DNA from: Pasteurellaceae bacterium
Lineage (GTDB): Bacteria; Pseudomonadota; Gammaproteobacteria; Enterobacterales; Pasteurellaceae
Length of the DNA: 12,324 nucleotides
Assembly: GCA_900756875.1 (NCBI GenBank)
Contig: CAAELW010000033.1
Location: forward strand, 1 to 12,324
Direction of reading: 5' to 3'
Under the pieces are notes generated by a model. It was not told the origin of the DNA. It did not search any database and was given only the letters and a program-made list of their open reading frames with translations. Within the stretch, counting starts at the first letter, position 1; every line of letters starts with the position of its first letter. Of this stretch, positions 1-6,374 are shown piece after piece. The translations under genes and the position numbers were made by a program.

Positions 1-207
1 CAAGATATGGTGACACGAATTTTGAAGCTCTCAGATAAACCACAAGCTGATGCGGCAGATGCTTTAGCCATTGCGATTACTCATGCTCATACTATTCAAC
101 ATTCCTTGCATATTGCAGGCTCGGTTAAAACCACAGAAACACACGAAAAAATGACCGCACTTTTAAAAACAAGGTACAGCCGAGGTCGATTTAGATTAAA
201 AATTTAA
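1..207 (+). CDS. ruvC: Crossover junction endodeoxyribonuclease RuvC, C-terminal part (5' end outside window)
   Basis: RuvC is the Holliday-junction resolvase: a metal-dependent dimeric endonuclease that nicks junctions brought to it by RuvAB. Only the last 68 codons are present; the frame is open from base 1 and ends at TAA 205-207. The stretch [14 protein letters not shown] matches the end of the RuvC catalytic domain, and the two Asp residues spaced D-A-A-D correspond to E. coli D138 and D141. The tail after ITH is about 40 residues, longer than the roughly 23 in E. coli, and contains an exact DNA uptake signal (154-162) read as Thr-Ala-Leu. The downstream order ruvA-ruvB supports the call. 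Truncation is caused by the window edge, not by mutation. Confidence 0.95.
   Translation, partial: QDMVTRILKLSDKPQADAADALAIAITHAHTIQHSLHIAGSVKTTETHEKMTALLKTRYSRGRFRLKI
154..162 (-). repeat. DNA uptake signal sequence in ruvC
   Basis: Exact ACCGCACTT, the complement of the Haemophilus-type core AAGTGCGGT, recognised during natural DNA uptake. It is read in frame as Thr-Ala-Leu in the RuvC tail. Confidence 0.9.
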
Positions 208-219
208 CTGGATTAATAT
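190..219 (+). promoter_or_regulatory. Candidate ruvAB promoter
   Basis: TTTAGA (190-195, 4/6 match to the -35 consensus) lies 18 bases before TAATAT (214-219, 4/6 match to -10). The -10 sits inside the LexA-like palindrome at 208-223, where a repressor would block RNA polymerase. The start would be near 226, about 40 bases before the ruvA ATG. Both hexamers are imperfect, so this is only a candidate. The -35 lies inside the end of ruvC. Confidence 0.35.
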
Positions 220-223
220 CCAG
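208..223. promoter_or_regulatory. LexA (SOS) box upstream of ruvAB
   Basis: CTGGATTAATATCCAG has the CTG-N10-CAG core of a LexA box, with 12 of 16 bases matching CTG(TA)5CAG. From memory, the E. coli ruvAB SOS box is CTGGATATCTATCCAG, which differs only in the central three bases. It sits in the 58-base gap between ruvC and ruvA, so SOS induction of ruvAB but not ruvC is the likely control. The same palindrome could also fold as a short hairpin followed by T-rich sequence (224-236), so weak termination after ruvC is a second possible role. Confidence 0.7.
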
Positions 224-265
224 TTTTATTTTATTCTATGCAAAATTTTTTTACATGGAAATCTT

Positions 266-877
266 ATGATCGGTCGTTTAAAAGGCATCTTATTAGAAAA
301 ACAACCTCCTGAAATTTTGCTTGATGTACAAGGCGTCGGTTACGAATTATTGTTACCAATGACCAGTTTTTATGACTTACCTGAAATCGGGCAAGAAACC
401 ACCTTATTTACTCATCTTGTTGTGCGTGAAGATGCTCATCTTCTTTTTGGATTTGCCCAAAAAACTGACCGCACGTTATTCCGTGAATTAATTAAAACCA
501 ATGGTGTTGGCCCTAAATTGGCACTCGCGATTTTATCAGCTATGTCAGTAGAGCAGTTTGCTTACGCTATTGAACGAGAAGAACTGTCAAAATTAGTTAA
601 AATTCCTGGTGTGGGCAAGAAAACAGCTGAACGTTTATTGGTAGAGTTAAAAGGGAAATTTAAAGATGTTCGCCAAAGTGATTTCTTTGTGGAGAGCAAG
701 CATATTCCTTCAACGTCAGAATTGCGCCAAGCTGAGAGCTCAGCTGATGAAGCGGTTGCTGCGCTGATTGCGTTAGGCTATAAACCAACCGATGCTGAAA
801 AAATGGTGAAAAAAGTGGCTAAAGCGGATTTAAGCAGTGAGCAATTAATTCGCGAAGCCTTAAAAGCCGCATTATAA
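266..877 (+). CDS. ruvA: Holliday junction branch migration protein RuvA
   Basis: RuvA binds four-way DNA junctions as a tetramer and loads the RuvB motor rings that drive branch migration in recombinational repair. The 203-residue product equals E. coli RuvA in length. Residues 1-64 form the OB-fold domain ([21 protein letters not shown]). The middle domain carries two helix-hairpin-helix motifs, around TNGVGPKLA (about 79-87) and IPGVGKKTA (about 113-121), which contact the DNA backbone. The last 50 or so residues ([21 protein letters not shown]) form the three-helix domain that binds RuvB. The start has a weak GGA ribosome site at 257-259. It lies 58 bases after ruvC and 13 bases before ruvB, so ruvAB is probably one transcript. 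A one-base-off uptake signal occurs at 468-476. Confidence 0.98.
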   Translation: MIGRLKGILLEKQPPEILLDVQGVGYELLLPMTSFYDLPEIGQETTLFTHLVVREDAHLLFGFAQKTDRTLFRELIKTNGVGPKLALAILSAMSVEQFAYAIEREELSKLVKIPGVGKKTAERLLVELKGKFKDVRQSDFFVESKHIPSTSELRQAESSADEAVAALIALGYKPTDAEKMVKKVAKADLSSEQLIREALKAAL

Positions 878-890
878 AGATTAAACAGAT

Positions 891-1898
891 ATGATCGAAG
901 CAGATAGAATTATTAGCAGTCAGGCAAAGATGGATGAAGATGTCATCGATCGTGCGATTCGTCCAAAGCTTTTAGCGGACTATGTGGGGCAGCCACAAGT
1001 GCGAGAGCAGATGGATATTTTCATTAAGGCGGCAAAATTGCGTCAAGATGCCTTAGATCATCTTTTGATCTTTGGTCCTCCAGGTTTAGGAAAAACGACG
1101 CTAGCTAATATTGTGGCGAATGAAATGGGTGTGAATATTCGCACAACATCAGGTCCTGTTCTTGAAAAAGCTGGCGATTTAGCGGCAATGCTGACAAATC
1201 TTGAACCCCATGATGTGTTATTTATTGATGAAATTCACCGTCTTTCCCCTGCGATTGAAGAAGTGCTTTATCCAGCAATGGAAGATTACCAGCTGGATAT
1301 TATGATCGGTGAAGGCCCAGCTGCACGCTCAATTAAATTAGATTTGCCACCTTTCACATTAATTGGTGCAACAACTCGAGCGGGTTCTTTAACTTCGCCA
1401 TTACGTGATCGTTTCGGTATTGTTCAGCGTTTAGAATTTTATTCCGTCGAAGATTTAACTTCTATTGTGACAAGAAGTGCCTCTTGCTTAAATCTAGAAT
1501 TAGAAGATAAAGCAGCTTTTGAAGTAGCTCGTCGTTCACGTGGCACCCCTCGCATTGCAAACCGTTTATTGCGTCGCGTTCGAGATTTTGCTGATGTGCG
1601 TAATGATGGCATTATTTCAGCAGATATTGCGAAACAAGCGCTTTCAATGTTAGATGTAGATGATGCGGGCTTTGATTACTTAGATAGAAAATTGCTTACC
1701 GCAGTGATTGAACGTTTTGATGGTGGACCAGTTGGATTAGATAACTTGGCGGCGGCAATAGGTGAAGAACGAGACACTATCGAGGATGTTTTAGAGCCTT
1801 ACTTGATTCAACAAGGATTTTTACAGCGAACTCCTCGAGGCCGAATTGCGACTTCGTTAACTTATCGACACTTCGGACTTCAGAAGCCGTCAGAATAA
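891..1898 (+). CDS. ruvB: Holliday junction branch migration helicase RuvB
   Basis: RuvB is the hexameric AAA+ ATPase that pumps DNA through the RuvA-bound junction. The 335-residue product matches the family length (336 in E. coli). Visible motifs are Walker A GPPGLGKT (62-69, Lys68), Walker B LFIDEIH (110-116, Asp113/Glu114), sensor 1 GATTR (159-163) and the arginine finger in LRDRFG (Arg174, as in E. coli). The C-terminal winged-helix domain is seen in [16 protein letters not shown] and RTPRGRIAT. No strong ribosome site precedes the ATG, and only 13 bases separate it from the ruvA stop, which suggests translational coupling. A perfect palindromic terminator follows at 1910-1939. All key residues are intact. 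Confidence 0.98.
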   Translation: MIEADRIISSQAKMDEDVIDRAIRPKLLADYVGQPQVREQMDIFIKAAKLRQDALDHLLIFGPPGLGKTTLANIVANEMGVNIRTTSGPVLEKAGDLAAMLTNLEPHDVLFIDEIHRLSPAIEEVLYPAMEDYQLDIMIGEGPAARSIKLDLPPFTLIGATTRAGSLTSPLRDRFGIVQRLEFYSVEDLTSIVTRSASCLNLELEDKAAFEVARRSRGTPRIANRLLRRVRDFADVRNDGIISADIAKQALSMLDVDDAGFDYLDRKLLTAVIERFDGGPVGLDNLAAAIGEERDTIEDVLEPYLIQQGFLQRTPRGRIATSLTYRHFGLQKPSE

Positions 1899-1909
1899 AA
1901 GATAGAAAA

Positions 1910-1939
1910 AAAGGACATATTGATATCAATATGTCCTTT
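1910..1939. terminator. Bidirectional terminator between ruvB and the convergent secreted-protein gene
   Basis: A perfect 30-base palindrome is centred between 1924 and 1925; its left arm is AAAGGACATATTGAT. It is flanked by an A-run on the left (1906-1912) and a T-run on the right (1937-1945), so either transcript would end in a hairpin followed by U residues. It lies 12 bases after the ruvB stop and 15 bases after the stop of the minus-strand gene, the expected place for a shared terminator of convergent genes. Confidence 0.88.
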
Positions 1940-1954
1940 ATTTTTGAAACCTGC

Positions 1955-2275
1955 TTAGTTAGCTCCTTCAGTTCCTTCAGTATAGCTCTTCATGCTATTT
2001 AATCTTGCTAAACCCACATCACAGCTTTTTTGTTGAGTCGCTAATTCCATTTCAAGAATTTGCTGTTTGCTTTGATTAAGTTTACTTTTGATTTTACCTA
2101 CTTGAGTATGAGTGCCTGGCTGTTTTTCTGCTTGGGCAATCAAATTTTCTGTTTCTTTAAATAACTGTGTACATTGTTGTGGAAGAGCAGCTTTATTTTC
2201 TGTAAGAGGTGCTGCAGTGGCAGATAGTGCCATAGAACCGAAAAGTGCGGTCAAAATTACACAAATTTTTTTCAT
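1955..2275 (-). CDS. Small predicted secreted (periplasmic) protein of unknown function
   Basis: The 106-residue product starts with a clear signal peptide: MKK, then a hydrophobic core (VILTALFGSMALSATA), with likely cleavage after ATA before APLTEN. The mature part of about 85 residues is polar and probably mostly alpha-helical (KETENLIAQAEKQ, KIKSKLNQSKQQILEMELA). It has two cysteines, Cys35 and Cys85, that could form a disulfide in the periplasm. I do not recognise a known function. It resembles short Pasteurellaceae proteins grouped under domains of unknown function (DUF5339 is my guess, unchecked). The start is supported by TAGGGAT at 2281-2287 on the complement, six or seven bases upstream, and by a promoter at 2316-2344. 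An exact uptake signal (2243-2251) lies inside the signal-peptide codons. The gene is convergent with ruvB and divergent from cydA. Confidence 0.82.
   Translation of the reverse strand: MKKICVILTALFGSMALSATAAPLTENKAALPQQCTQLFKETENLIAQAEKQPGTHTQVGKIKSKLNQSKQQILEMELATQQKSCDVGLARLNSMKSYTEGTEGAN
2243..2251 (+). repeat. DNA uptake signal sequence in the secreted-protein gene
   Basis: Exact AAGTGCGGT followed by an AT-rich tail (CAAAATTA). On the coding (minus) strand it is read as Thr-Ala-Leu inside the signal peptide. Confidence 0.9.
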
Positions 2276-2315
2276 TGTAAATCCCTACAAATCTTTCCAA
2301 ATATTATTAGGCTAA

Positions 2316-2344
2316 AAAATAGCAAAATCTTGTCGCCCTGTCTA
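2316..2344 (-). promoter_or_regulatory. Promoter for the minus-strand secreted-protein gene
   Basis: On the complement, TAGACA (2339-2344, 5/6 match to -35) is followed after exactly 17 bases by TATTTT (2316-2321, 4/6 match to -10). Transcription would start near 2309, giving a leader of about 35 bases with the ribosome site TAGGGAT before the ATG at 2275. The spacing and position are good, but the -10 is imperfect. Confidence 0.5.
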
Positions 2345-2426
2345 GTGGTTATTTTGTCTATTTCTTTTCAATAAAGTTTCCTTGTGATAGAGATAAATTT
2401 TTTCATTCGAGATAAATATGCAAGAT

Positions 2427-2440
2427 TTGATGTAGATCAA
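2427..2440. promoter_or_regulatory. FNR-type binding site upstream of cydA
   Basis: TTGATGTAGATCAA is an exact match to the FNR consensus TTGAT-N4-ATCAA. FNR is the oxygen-sensing [4Fe-4S] regulator present in Haemophilus. Its centre lies about 300 bases before the cydA start. If the start is set by TATAGT (2446-2451), the site would overlap the promoter and repress. If it is set by TATAAC or TAGAAT further down, the site would be near -78 or beyond. In E. coli, cydAB is repressed by FNR and activated by ArcA. Confidence 0.75.
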
Positions 2441-2570
2441 TTTCGCTATAGTTACGCTAAATAGGGTATTTTGTAACTTATATCAAAAAATGTGATCAAT
2501 ATAACGGTTTTTTCTATTTTTTATCCTCATAAATAGTAGTAGAATAGGGCAAAATTTTGAATGTTTATAT

Positions 2571-2584
2571 TGTAATCGGTTACT
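2571..2584. promoter_or_regulatory. LacI-family-like operator in the cydA leader
   Basis: TGTAATCGGTTACT is a near-palindrome around a central CG. It has the half-site pattern GTAA..TTAC typical of LacI/GalR-family operators and matches the general TGTAANCGNTNACA form in all but the last base. It lies after the TAGAAT -10 candidate, where a bound repressor would block elongation. The regulator is not encoded in this window, and a chance match in AT-rich DNA cannot be excluded. Confidence 0.3.
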
Positions 2585-2734
2585 GCATTCTGTTTTGAGA
2601 ATAGAAAAGGCAATTATTACGTAAATAATTCAATGTTTCTTAACGATTTTTGTTGAGTAGTTTGGGGTGATTATTTGGGATTATCCTTGGTAATCATAAA
2701 GTGAAAATCTTGTAGATTTATACAAGGAGTTGAG

Positions 2735-4300
2735 ATGTTAGACGTTGTTGATCTCTCACGCTTGCAGTTTGCGTTAACTGCGTTATATCACTTCATTTTT
2801 GTACCATTAACATTAGGTTTATCTTTCGTTCTTGTGATCATGGAAACCATTTATGTTAAAACGGGCAAAGAAGTATATAAAGATATGACTAAATTCTGGG
2901 GTAAGTTATTTGGTATTAACTTTGCTCTAGGGGTGACGACCGGTATTATCATGGAGTTCCAATTCGGGACAAACTGGTCTTATTATTCTCACTATGTAGG
3001 TGATATTTTCGGTGCGCCATTAGCGATCGAAGCATTACTTGCATTCTTCTTAGAATCCACTTTCGTGGGTCTATTCTTCTTCGGTTGGGATCGTTTAACT
3101 AAAGGTAAACACCTACTCGCAACTTACTGCGTAGCCTTTGGTTCAAACCTTTCTGCAATGTGGATTTTAGTGGCAAATGGTTGGATGCAACATCCGGTAG
3201 CGGCAGAATTTAACTTTGAAACCGTTCGTATGGAAATGACCAGCTTCTTAGATCTTTGGTTAAATCCAGTTGCGCAAAGTAAATTCTTACACACATTAAC
3301 AGCGGGTTATTCAACCGGTGCAATGTTTGTATTAGGTATCAGCGCATTCTATTTATTAAAAGGCCGCGATATCGGTTTTGCTAAACGTTCATTCTCTGTG
3401 GCAGCAACTTTTGGTTTTATCGCTGCATCAGCTGTATTAATTATGGGTGATGAATCAGGTTATGATATCGGTAAAGCACAACCTGTGAAATTAGCAGCAA
3501 TGGAAGCTGAGTTTGATACTCATCCTGCTCCAGCGCCATTCCATCCAGTTGCGATTCCAAATACCGCTGAAATGAAAAATGATTTTGCGATTGAAATCCC
3601 TTACTTAGGTGGTTTAATTGCAACTCGTTCTTTAGATACTGAAATTGTTGGTTTGAAAGACATTCAAGCGAAAAATGAAGGTCGTATTCGTAACGGTATG
3701 GTTGCTTATGATTTATTCACGCAATTAAAAGCAGAGAAAAAATCAGCAGGCCAAGTAAATCCTGAAACTAAAGCAAAATTTGATGAAGTTAAAGGTGATT
3801 TAGGTTTCGGTTTATTATTAAAACGTTACACAGATAAAGTTGTTGATGCAACAGAAGAACAAATTAAACAAGCAGCACGCGACACTATTCCAAACGTAGG
3901 CCCTAACTTCTGGGCATTCCGTGGTATGTTAGCCGCAGGTGGTTTAATTATTTTACTGACCTTTGGTGCATTTGTTCAAAATTTACGTAACAAAGTGACT
4001 TCTTCTCGCTTATTACTTAAAGCATTGCTTTGGGGTATCCCATTGCCAATCTTAGCGATTGAATTTGGTTGGTTCTTAGCTGAATTTGGCCGTCAACCAT
4101 GGGCGATTTATGAAGTATTACCGGTAGGTGTGTCTGCCTCTAACTTGAGTGTAGGTGACTTATGGTTCTCTATCGGTTTAATTTGTGTACTTTACTTCTT
4201 CTTCATTATTGCAGAAATGTATTTGATGTTTAAATATGCACGTTTAGGTCCAAGTGCATTGAAAACCGGCAAATATTATTTTGAGCAATCATCTAAATAA
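2735..4300 (+). CDS. cydA: Cytochrome bd ubiquinol oxidase subunit I
   Basis: CydA is the main catalytic subunit of cytochrome bd, which oxidises quinol and reduces oxygen to water with high affinity, adding to the proton gradient in the inner membrane. The 521-residue product matches E. coli CydA (522). Visible ligands and key residues are His19 (heme b595), His186 and Met398 (heme b558; E. coli H186/M393), Glu99 and Glu107 (proton path), and Lys252/Glu257 in the quinol-binding Q loop ([11 protein letters not shown]). The conserved GRQPW is at 452-456. The long insert after the Q loop (about 260-385) places it in the long-Q-loop class. A strong ribosome site AAGGAG (2724-2729) lies five bases before the ATG. 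cydB follows after 14 bases. No key residue is missing. Confidence 0.98.
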   Translation: MLDVVDLSRLQFALTALYHFIFVPLTLGLSFVLVIMETIYVKTGKEVYKDMTKFWGKLFGINFALGVTTGIIMEFQFGTNWSYYSHYVGDIFGAPLAIEALLAFFLESTFVGLFFFGWDRLTKGKHLLATYCVAFGSNLSAMWILVANGWMQHPVAAEFNFETVRMEMTSFLDLWLNPVAQSKFLHTLTAGYSTGAMFVLGISAFYLLKGRDIGFAKRSFSVAATFGFIAASAVLIMGDESGYDIGKAQPVKLAAMEAEFDTHPAPAPFHPVAIPNTAEMKNDFAIEIPYLGGLIATRSLDTEIVGLKDIQAKNEGRIRNGMVAYDLFTQLKAEKKSAGQVNPETKAKFDEVKGDLGFGLLLKRYTDKVVDATEEQIKQAARDTIPNVGPNFWAFRGMLAAGGLIILLTFGAFVQNLRNKVTSSRLLLKALLWGIPLPILAIEFGWFLAEFGRQPWAIYEVLPVGVSASNLSVGDLWFSIGLICVLYFFFIIAEMYLMFKYARLGPSALKTGKYYFEQSSK

Positions 4301-4314
4301 GCAGGAGATGGATT

Positions 4315-5454
4315 ATGCTTGATTATGAAATTCTACGTATTATTTGGTGGGTGCTAGTTGTTGTATTGCTTATCGGTTTCTCTGTAACAGATGGATTCGA
4401 TATGGGCGTGACCGCACTTTTACCCGTAGCAGGTAAGAAAGAAGTAGAAAAACGAATTATGATTAACTCTATTGCTCCACACTGGGATGGTAACCAAGTT
4501 TGGTTATTAACTGCTGGTGGTGCAATCTTTGCGGCATGGCCGATTGTTTACTCTGTGGCGTTTTCAGGCTTCTATATTGCCTTATTCCTCGTGTTAGCTG
4601 CGTTATTCTTCCGTCCAATTGGTTTTGAATATCGTGCGAAAATTGATAATCCAACATGGCGTGCTGTGTGGGATTGGGGCTTGTTTGCGGGTGGTTTTGT
4701 ACCTGCATTAGTATTCGGTGTGGCATTTGGTAATTTATTACAAGGTGTACCATTTGAATTAAATGAGCTTTCACAAGCAACTTACACAGGTTCTTTCTTT
4801 GCATTATTAAACCCATTTGCATTACTTTGCGGTGTGTTAAGCCTTGCAATGTTAGTAACTCACGGTGCAAACTGGTTACAAATGAAAACCACTGCAGCAT
4901 TGCGTGATCGCGCAAGAGCGATTACACAAGTCGGTGCATTGGTAACATTAATTACTTTTGTACTTGCAGGTGTATGGCTTTCTTTCAAAGACGGTTATGT
5001 GGTGACTAGCGCGATTGATCACTTTGCAGCATCAGCGCCAGCTTCAGGTAAACAAGTGGCCGTTGAAGCAGGTGCATGGTTCAAAAACTTCAATGAAAAT
5101 CCAGCTTTATGGGCATTCCCAGCATTAGCTGTGGTTGGAGCATTATTAAATGTGATTGCATCTAAAGCAAATCGTTGTGGTTTTGCATTCTTCTTCTCTG
5201 TATTAACAATGGCTGGTGTGATTATTACTGCGGCAGTATCAATGTTCCCATTTGTAATGCCTTCAAGTACTCATCCAGAACAAAGTTTGTTAATGTGGGA
5301 TGCAACGTCAAGTGAATTAACATTAACCTTAATGTTCTACTTGGCATTGGTATTTGTTAGCATCTCATTGCTTTACACCATTTGGTCATACTACAAAATG
5401 TTTGGTCGCTTGGATGAAAGCTTTGTTGAAGACAACAAAAACTCATTATACTAA
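4315..5454 (+). CDS. cydB: Cytochrome bd ubiquinol oxidase subunit II
   Basis: CydB is the second integral membrane subunit of cytochrome bd, structurally paired with CydA. It is 379 residues, the same length as the E. coli protein, and hydrophobic throughout with about nine membrane helices. Signature stretches are VTDGFDMG (24-31), HWDGNQVWLLTAGGA (56-70, with conserved Asp58), FGNLLQGVPF and FPFVMPSS. It ends in SLY, as E. coli CydB does. AGGAG at 4303-4307 supports the ATG at 4315 over an out-of-frame ATG at 4308. An exact uptake signal at 4411-4419 is read as Thr-Ala-Leu just after the first helix. The stop codon overlaps the ribosome site of cydX. Confidence 0.98.
   Translation: MLDYEILRIIWWVLVVVLLIGFSVTDGFDMGVTALLPVAGKKEVEKRIMINSIAPHWDGNQVWLLTAGGAIFAAWPIVYSVAFSGFYIALFLVLAALFFRPIGFEYRAKIDNPTWRAVWDWGLFAGGFVPALVFGVAFGNLLQGVPFELNELSQATYTGSFFALLNPFALLCGVLSLAMLVTHGANWLQMKTTAALRDRARAITQVGALVTLITFVLAGVWLSFKDGYVVTSAIDHFAASAPASGKQVAVEAGAWFKNFNENPALWAFPALAVVGALLNVIASKANRCGFAFFFSVLTMAGVIITAAVSMFPFVMPSSTHPEQSLLMWDATSSELTLTLMFYLALVFVSISLLYTIWSYYKMFGRLDESFVEDNKNSLY
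4411..4419 (-). repeat. DNA uptake signal sequence in cydB
   Basis: Exact ACCGCACTT, read as Thr-Ala-Leu (residues 33-35 of CydB). Confidence 0.9.
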
Positions 5455-5465
5455 GGAGAAACAAT

Positions 5466-5564
5466 ATGTTATATGCAATTTGGGTAGTGGGTGTGTTGGC
5501 TGCAGTTATGGTGAGTGCTAAAGTAACCATTGGTAAAGAAAAGTCAGGTAAATTTGACGAGTAA
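5466..5564 (+). CDS. cydX: Cytochrome bd small subunit CydX (32 residues)
   Basis: CydX is a single-helix membrane microprotein that binds CydA and is needed for stable, active cytochrome bd in E. coli. The frame reads MLYAIWVVGVLAAVMVSAKV, then a polar tail TIGKEKSGKFDE, 32 residues in all. Trp6 and Glu25 fall at the same positions as the conserved Trp6 and Glu25 of E. coli CydX (37 residues). A strong AAGGAG (5453-5458), overlapping the cydB stop, lies seven bases before the ATG. The TAA stop shares its last base with the ybgE start (TAATG), so the two are probably translationally coupled. It is too short for many gene callers, but context and start signals are convincing. Confidence 0.93.
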   Translation: MLYAIWVVGVLAAVMVSAKVTIGKEKSGKFDE

Positions 5565-5854
5565 TGATGATTAATTCACTCTATCAATTAAGTAATAAGG
5601 GTTCCTTGCGAACCCTTTCGTTTATTTTGGCGTTATTTTTAACCGCGGCTTTCTTTTTAAATTTAAATCAATTTTCGACCGCACTTCGAACGGCACATCC
5701 AGCTTGGATTCTTGCGATTTTTTGGGGATTGATTAATTTGTGGATCCACGGTATTGGATTTGAAATTCGTCGAGCAATATGGCAGCTTGTTTTCTTGCCC
5801 TTTATTGGTTATTTCACCACAATAATCGCCATTGTTCAGCATTGGTTTTTATAA
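5564..5854 (+). CDS. ybgE: Cyd operon membrane protein YbgE
   Basis: YbgE is a small inner-membrane protein encoded with cydABX in many gammaproteobacteria; it has been found with cytochrome bd, but its exact job is unsettled. The 96-residue product is close to E. coli YbgE (97). Matching stretches include SLRTLSFILALFL (PLRALSFVMALLL in E. coli) and IHGIGFE. Three hydrophobic segments are visible at about 14-36, 46-64 and 75-95. It starts on the last base of the cydX stop (TAATG), with a second in-frame ATG directly after; no clear ribosome site is present, fitting coupled translation. A terminator-like hairpin (5597-5617) lies in codons 12-18. An exact uptake signal is at 5678-5686. Confidence 0.9.
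   Translation: MMINSLYQLSNKGSLRTLSFILALFLTAAFFLNLNQFSTALRTAHPAWILAIFWGLINLWIHGIGFEIRRAIWQLVFLPFIGYFTTIIAIVQHWFL
5597..5625 (+). terminator. Terminator-like hairpin inside the start of ybgE
   Basis: AAGGGTTC (5597-5604) and GAACCCTT (5610-5617) form a perfect 8-base-pair stem with a five-base loop, followed by the T-rich run TCGTTTATTTT. It lies only 33 bases after the cydX stop and within conserved ybgE codons (around Gly13-Ser14-Leu15-Arg16). It may act as an attenuator giving more cydABX than ybgE transcript. Because the U tract is interrupted by CG, termination would be partial at best. Confidence 0.4.
5678..5686 (-). repeat. DNA uptake signal sequence in ybgE
   Basis: Exact ACCGCACTT, read as Thr-Ala-Leu in the loop between the first two membrane segments of YbgE. 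Confidence 0.9.
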
Positions 5855-5884
5855 GATCGATAGACAAATATTATTATTTGGATC

Positions 5885-5913
5885 TTGCACATCTAATGAA
5901 CAGGTTCTAAAAT
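5885..5913 (+). promoter_or_regulatory. Candidate promoter for ybgC-tol-pal
   Basis: TTGCAC (5885-5890, 3/6 match to -35) is spaced 17 bases from TAAAAT (5908-5913, 5/6 match to -10) in the 71-base gap between ybgE and ybgC. The start would fall near 5920, leaving almost no leader before the ybgC ATG at 5926, so either the promoter or that start may be off. In E. coli, tol-pal transcription begins before ybgC. Confidence 0.3.
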
Positions 5914-5925
5914 AAGCGGCTTGTT

Positions 5926-6354
5926 ATGGCCGATAATTTGAGCATTATTTTGAATAACCCATGTTTTACCTTTCCGGTTCGTGTCTATTATGAGGACACG
6001 GATGCTGGTGGAGTAGTGTATCACGCACGTTACTTACATTTCTTTGAGCGTGCGCGAACTGAATATTTAAGAACGCTTAATTTTTCCCAACAATCATTAT
6101 TGCAGGAACAACAGTTAGCTTTTGTGGTCAAAACCATGTCTATTGACTATTGTATTCCGGCAAAATTGGATGATTATCTTATTGTCGAAACAGAAATAAC
6201 GGCAGTGAAAGGAGCAACAATTCTCTTTGAACAGCGGTTAGTTCGTGAGACAGTGGTGTTATCGAAGGCTACTGTTAAGGTAGCCTGTGTTGATCTAGGC
6301 AAAATGAAACCTGTCGCAATTCCTGAAGAATTAAAAGCGGCATTTTTAAAGTAA
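5926..6354 (+). CDS. ybgC: Tol-Pal-associated acyl-CoA thioesterase YbgC
   Basis: YbgC is a cytoplasmic hotdog-fold acyl-CoA thioesterase of the 4-hydroxybenzoyl-CoA thioesterase class, linked by gene order to Tol-Pal and by E. coli studies to phospholipid metabolism. The 142-residue product has the signature [20 protein letters not shown], with the catalytic Asp26 (E. coli D18), then [11 protein letters not shown]. The end, [13 protein letters not shown], matches E. coli (LKMKPRALPKSI). The N-terminus is about eight residues longer than in E. coli, and no clear ribosome site precedes ATG 5926, so the exact start is the weak point. tolQ follows after 20 bases. Confidence 0.95.
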   Translation: MADNLSIILNNPCFTFPVRVYYEDTDAGGVVYHARYLHFFERARTEYLRTLNFSQQSLLQEQQLAFVVKTMSIDYCIPAKLDDYLIVETEITAVKGATILFEQRLVRETVVLSKATVKVACVDLGKMKPVAIPEELKAAFLK

Positions 6355-6374
6355 ATAACTTTTCGGAGTATGCA

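Larger units (their letters stand above)
2345..2734. other. AT-rich non-coding control region and leader of cydA
   Basis: This stretch holds no open frame I would call a gene. It contains a repeated GAGATAAAT (2390-2398 and 2409-2417), a consensus FNR box (2427-2440), several possible -10 elements (TATAGT 2446-2451, TATAAC 2500-2505, TAGAAT 2540-2545), a LacI-family-type operator (2571-2584) and a small hairpin touching the cydA ribosome site (2709-2726). None of the -10 elements has a good -35 partner, which is usual for activator-dependent promoters. The start site cannot be chosen from sequence alone; the leader could be about 180-280 bases. Confidence 0.7.

Noticed and set aside
2112..2315. 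Plus-strand 67-codon frame opposite the secreted-protein gene
   Set aside because: The minus-strand frame has a signal peptide, ribosome site, promoter and terminator; the plus frame has none of these.
4469..4915. Minus-strand 148-codon frame within cydB
   Set aside because: It lies wholly inside a well-matched CydB coding region, with no start signals and an implausible composition.
5865..5880. Inverted repeat CAAATATTATTATTTG after ybgE as a terminator
   Set aside because: The stem is only A-T rich apart from one closing pair, and no T-run follows, so termination is unlikely.
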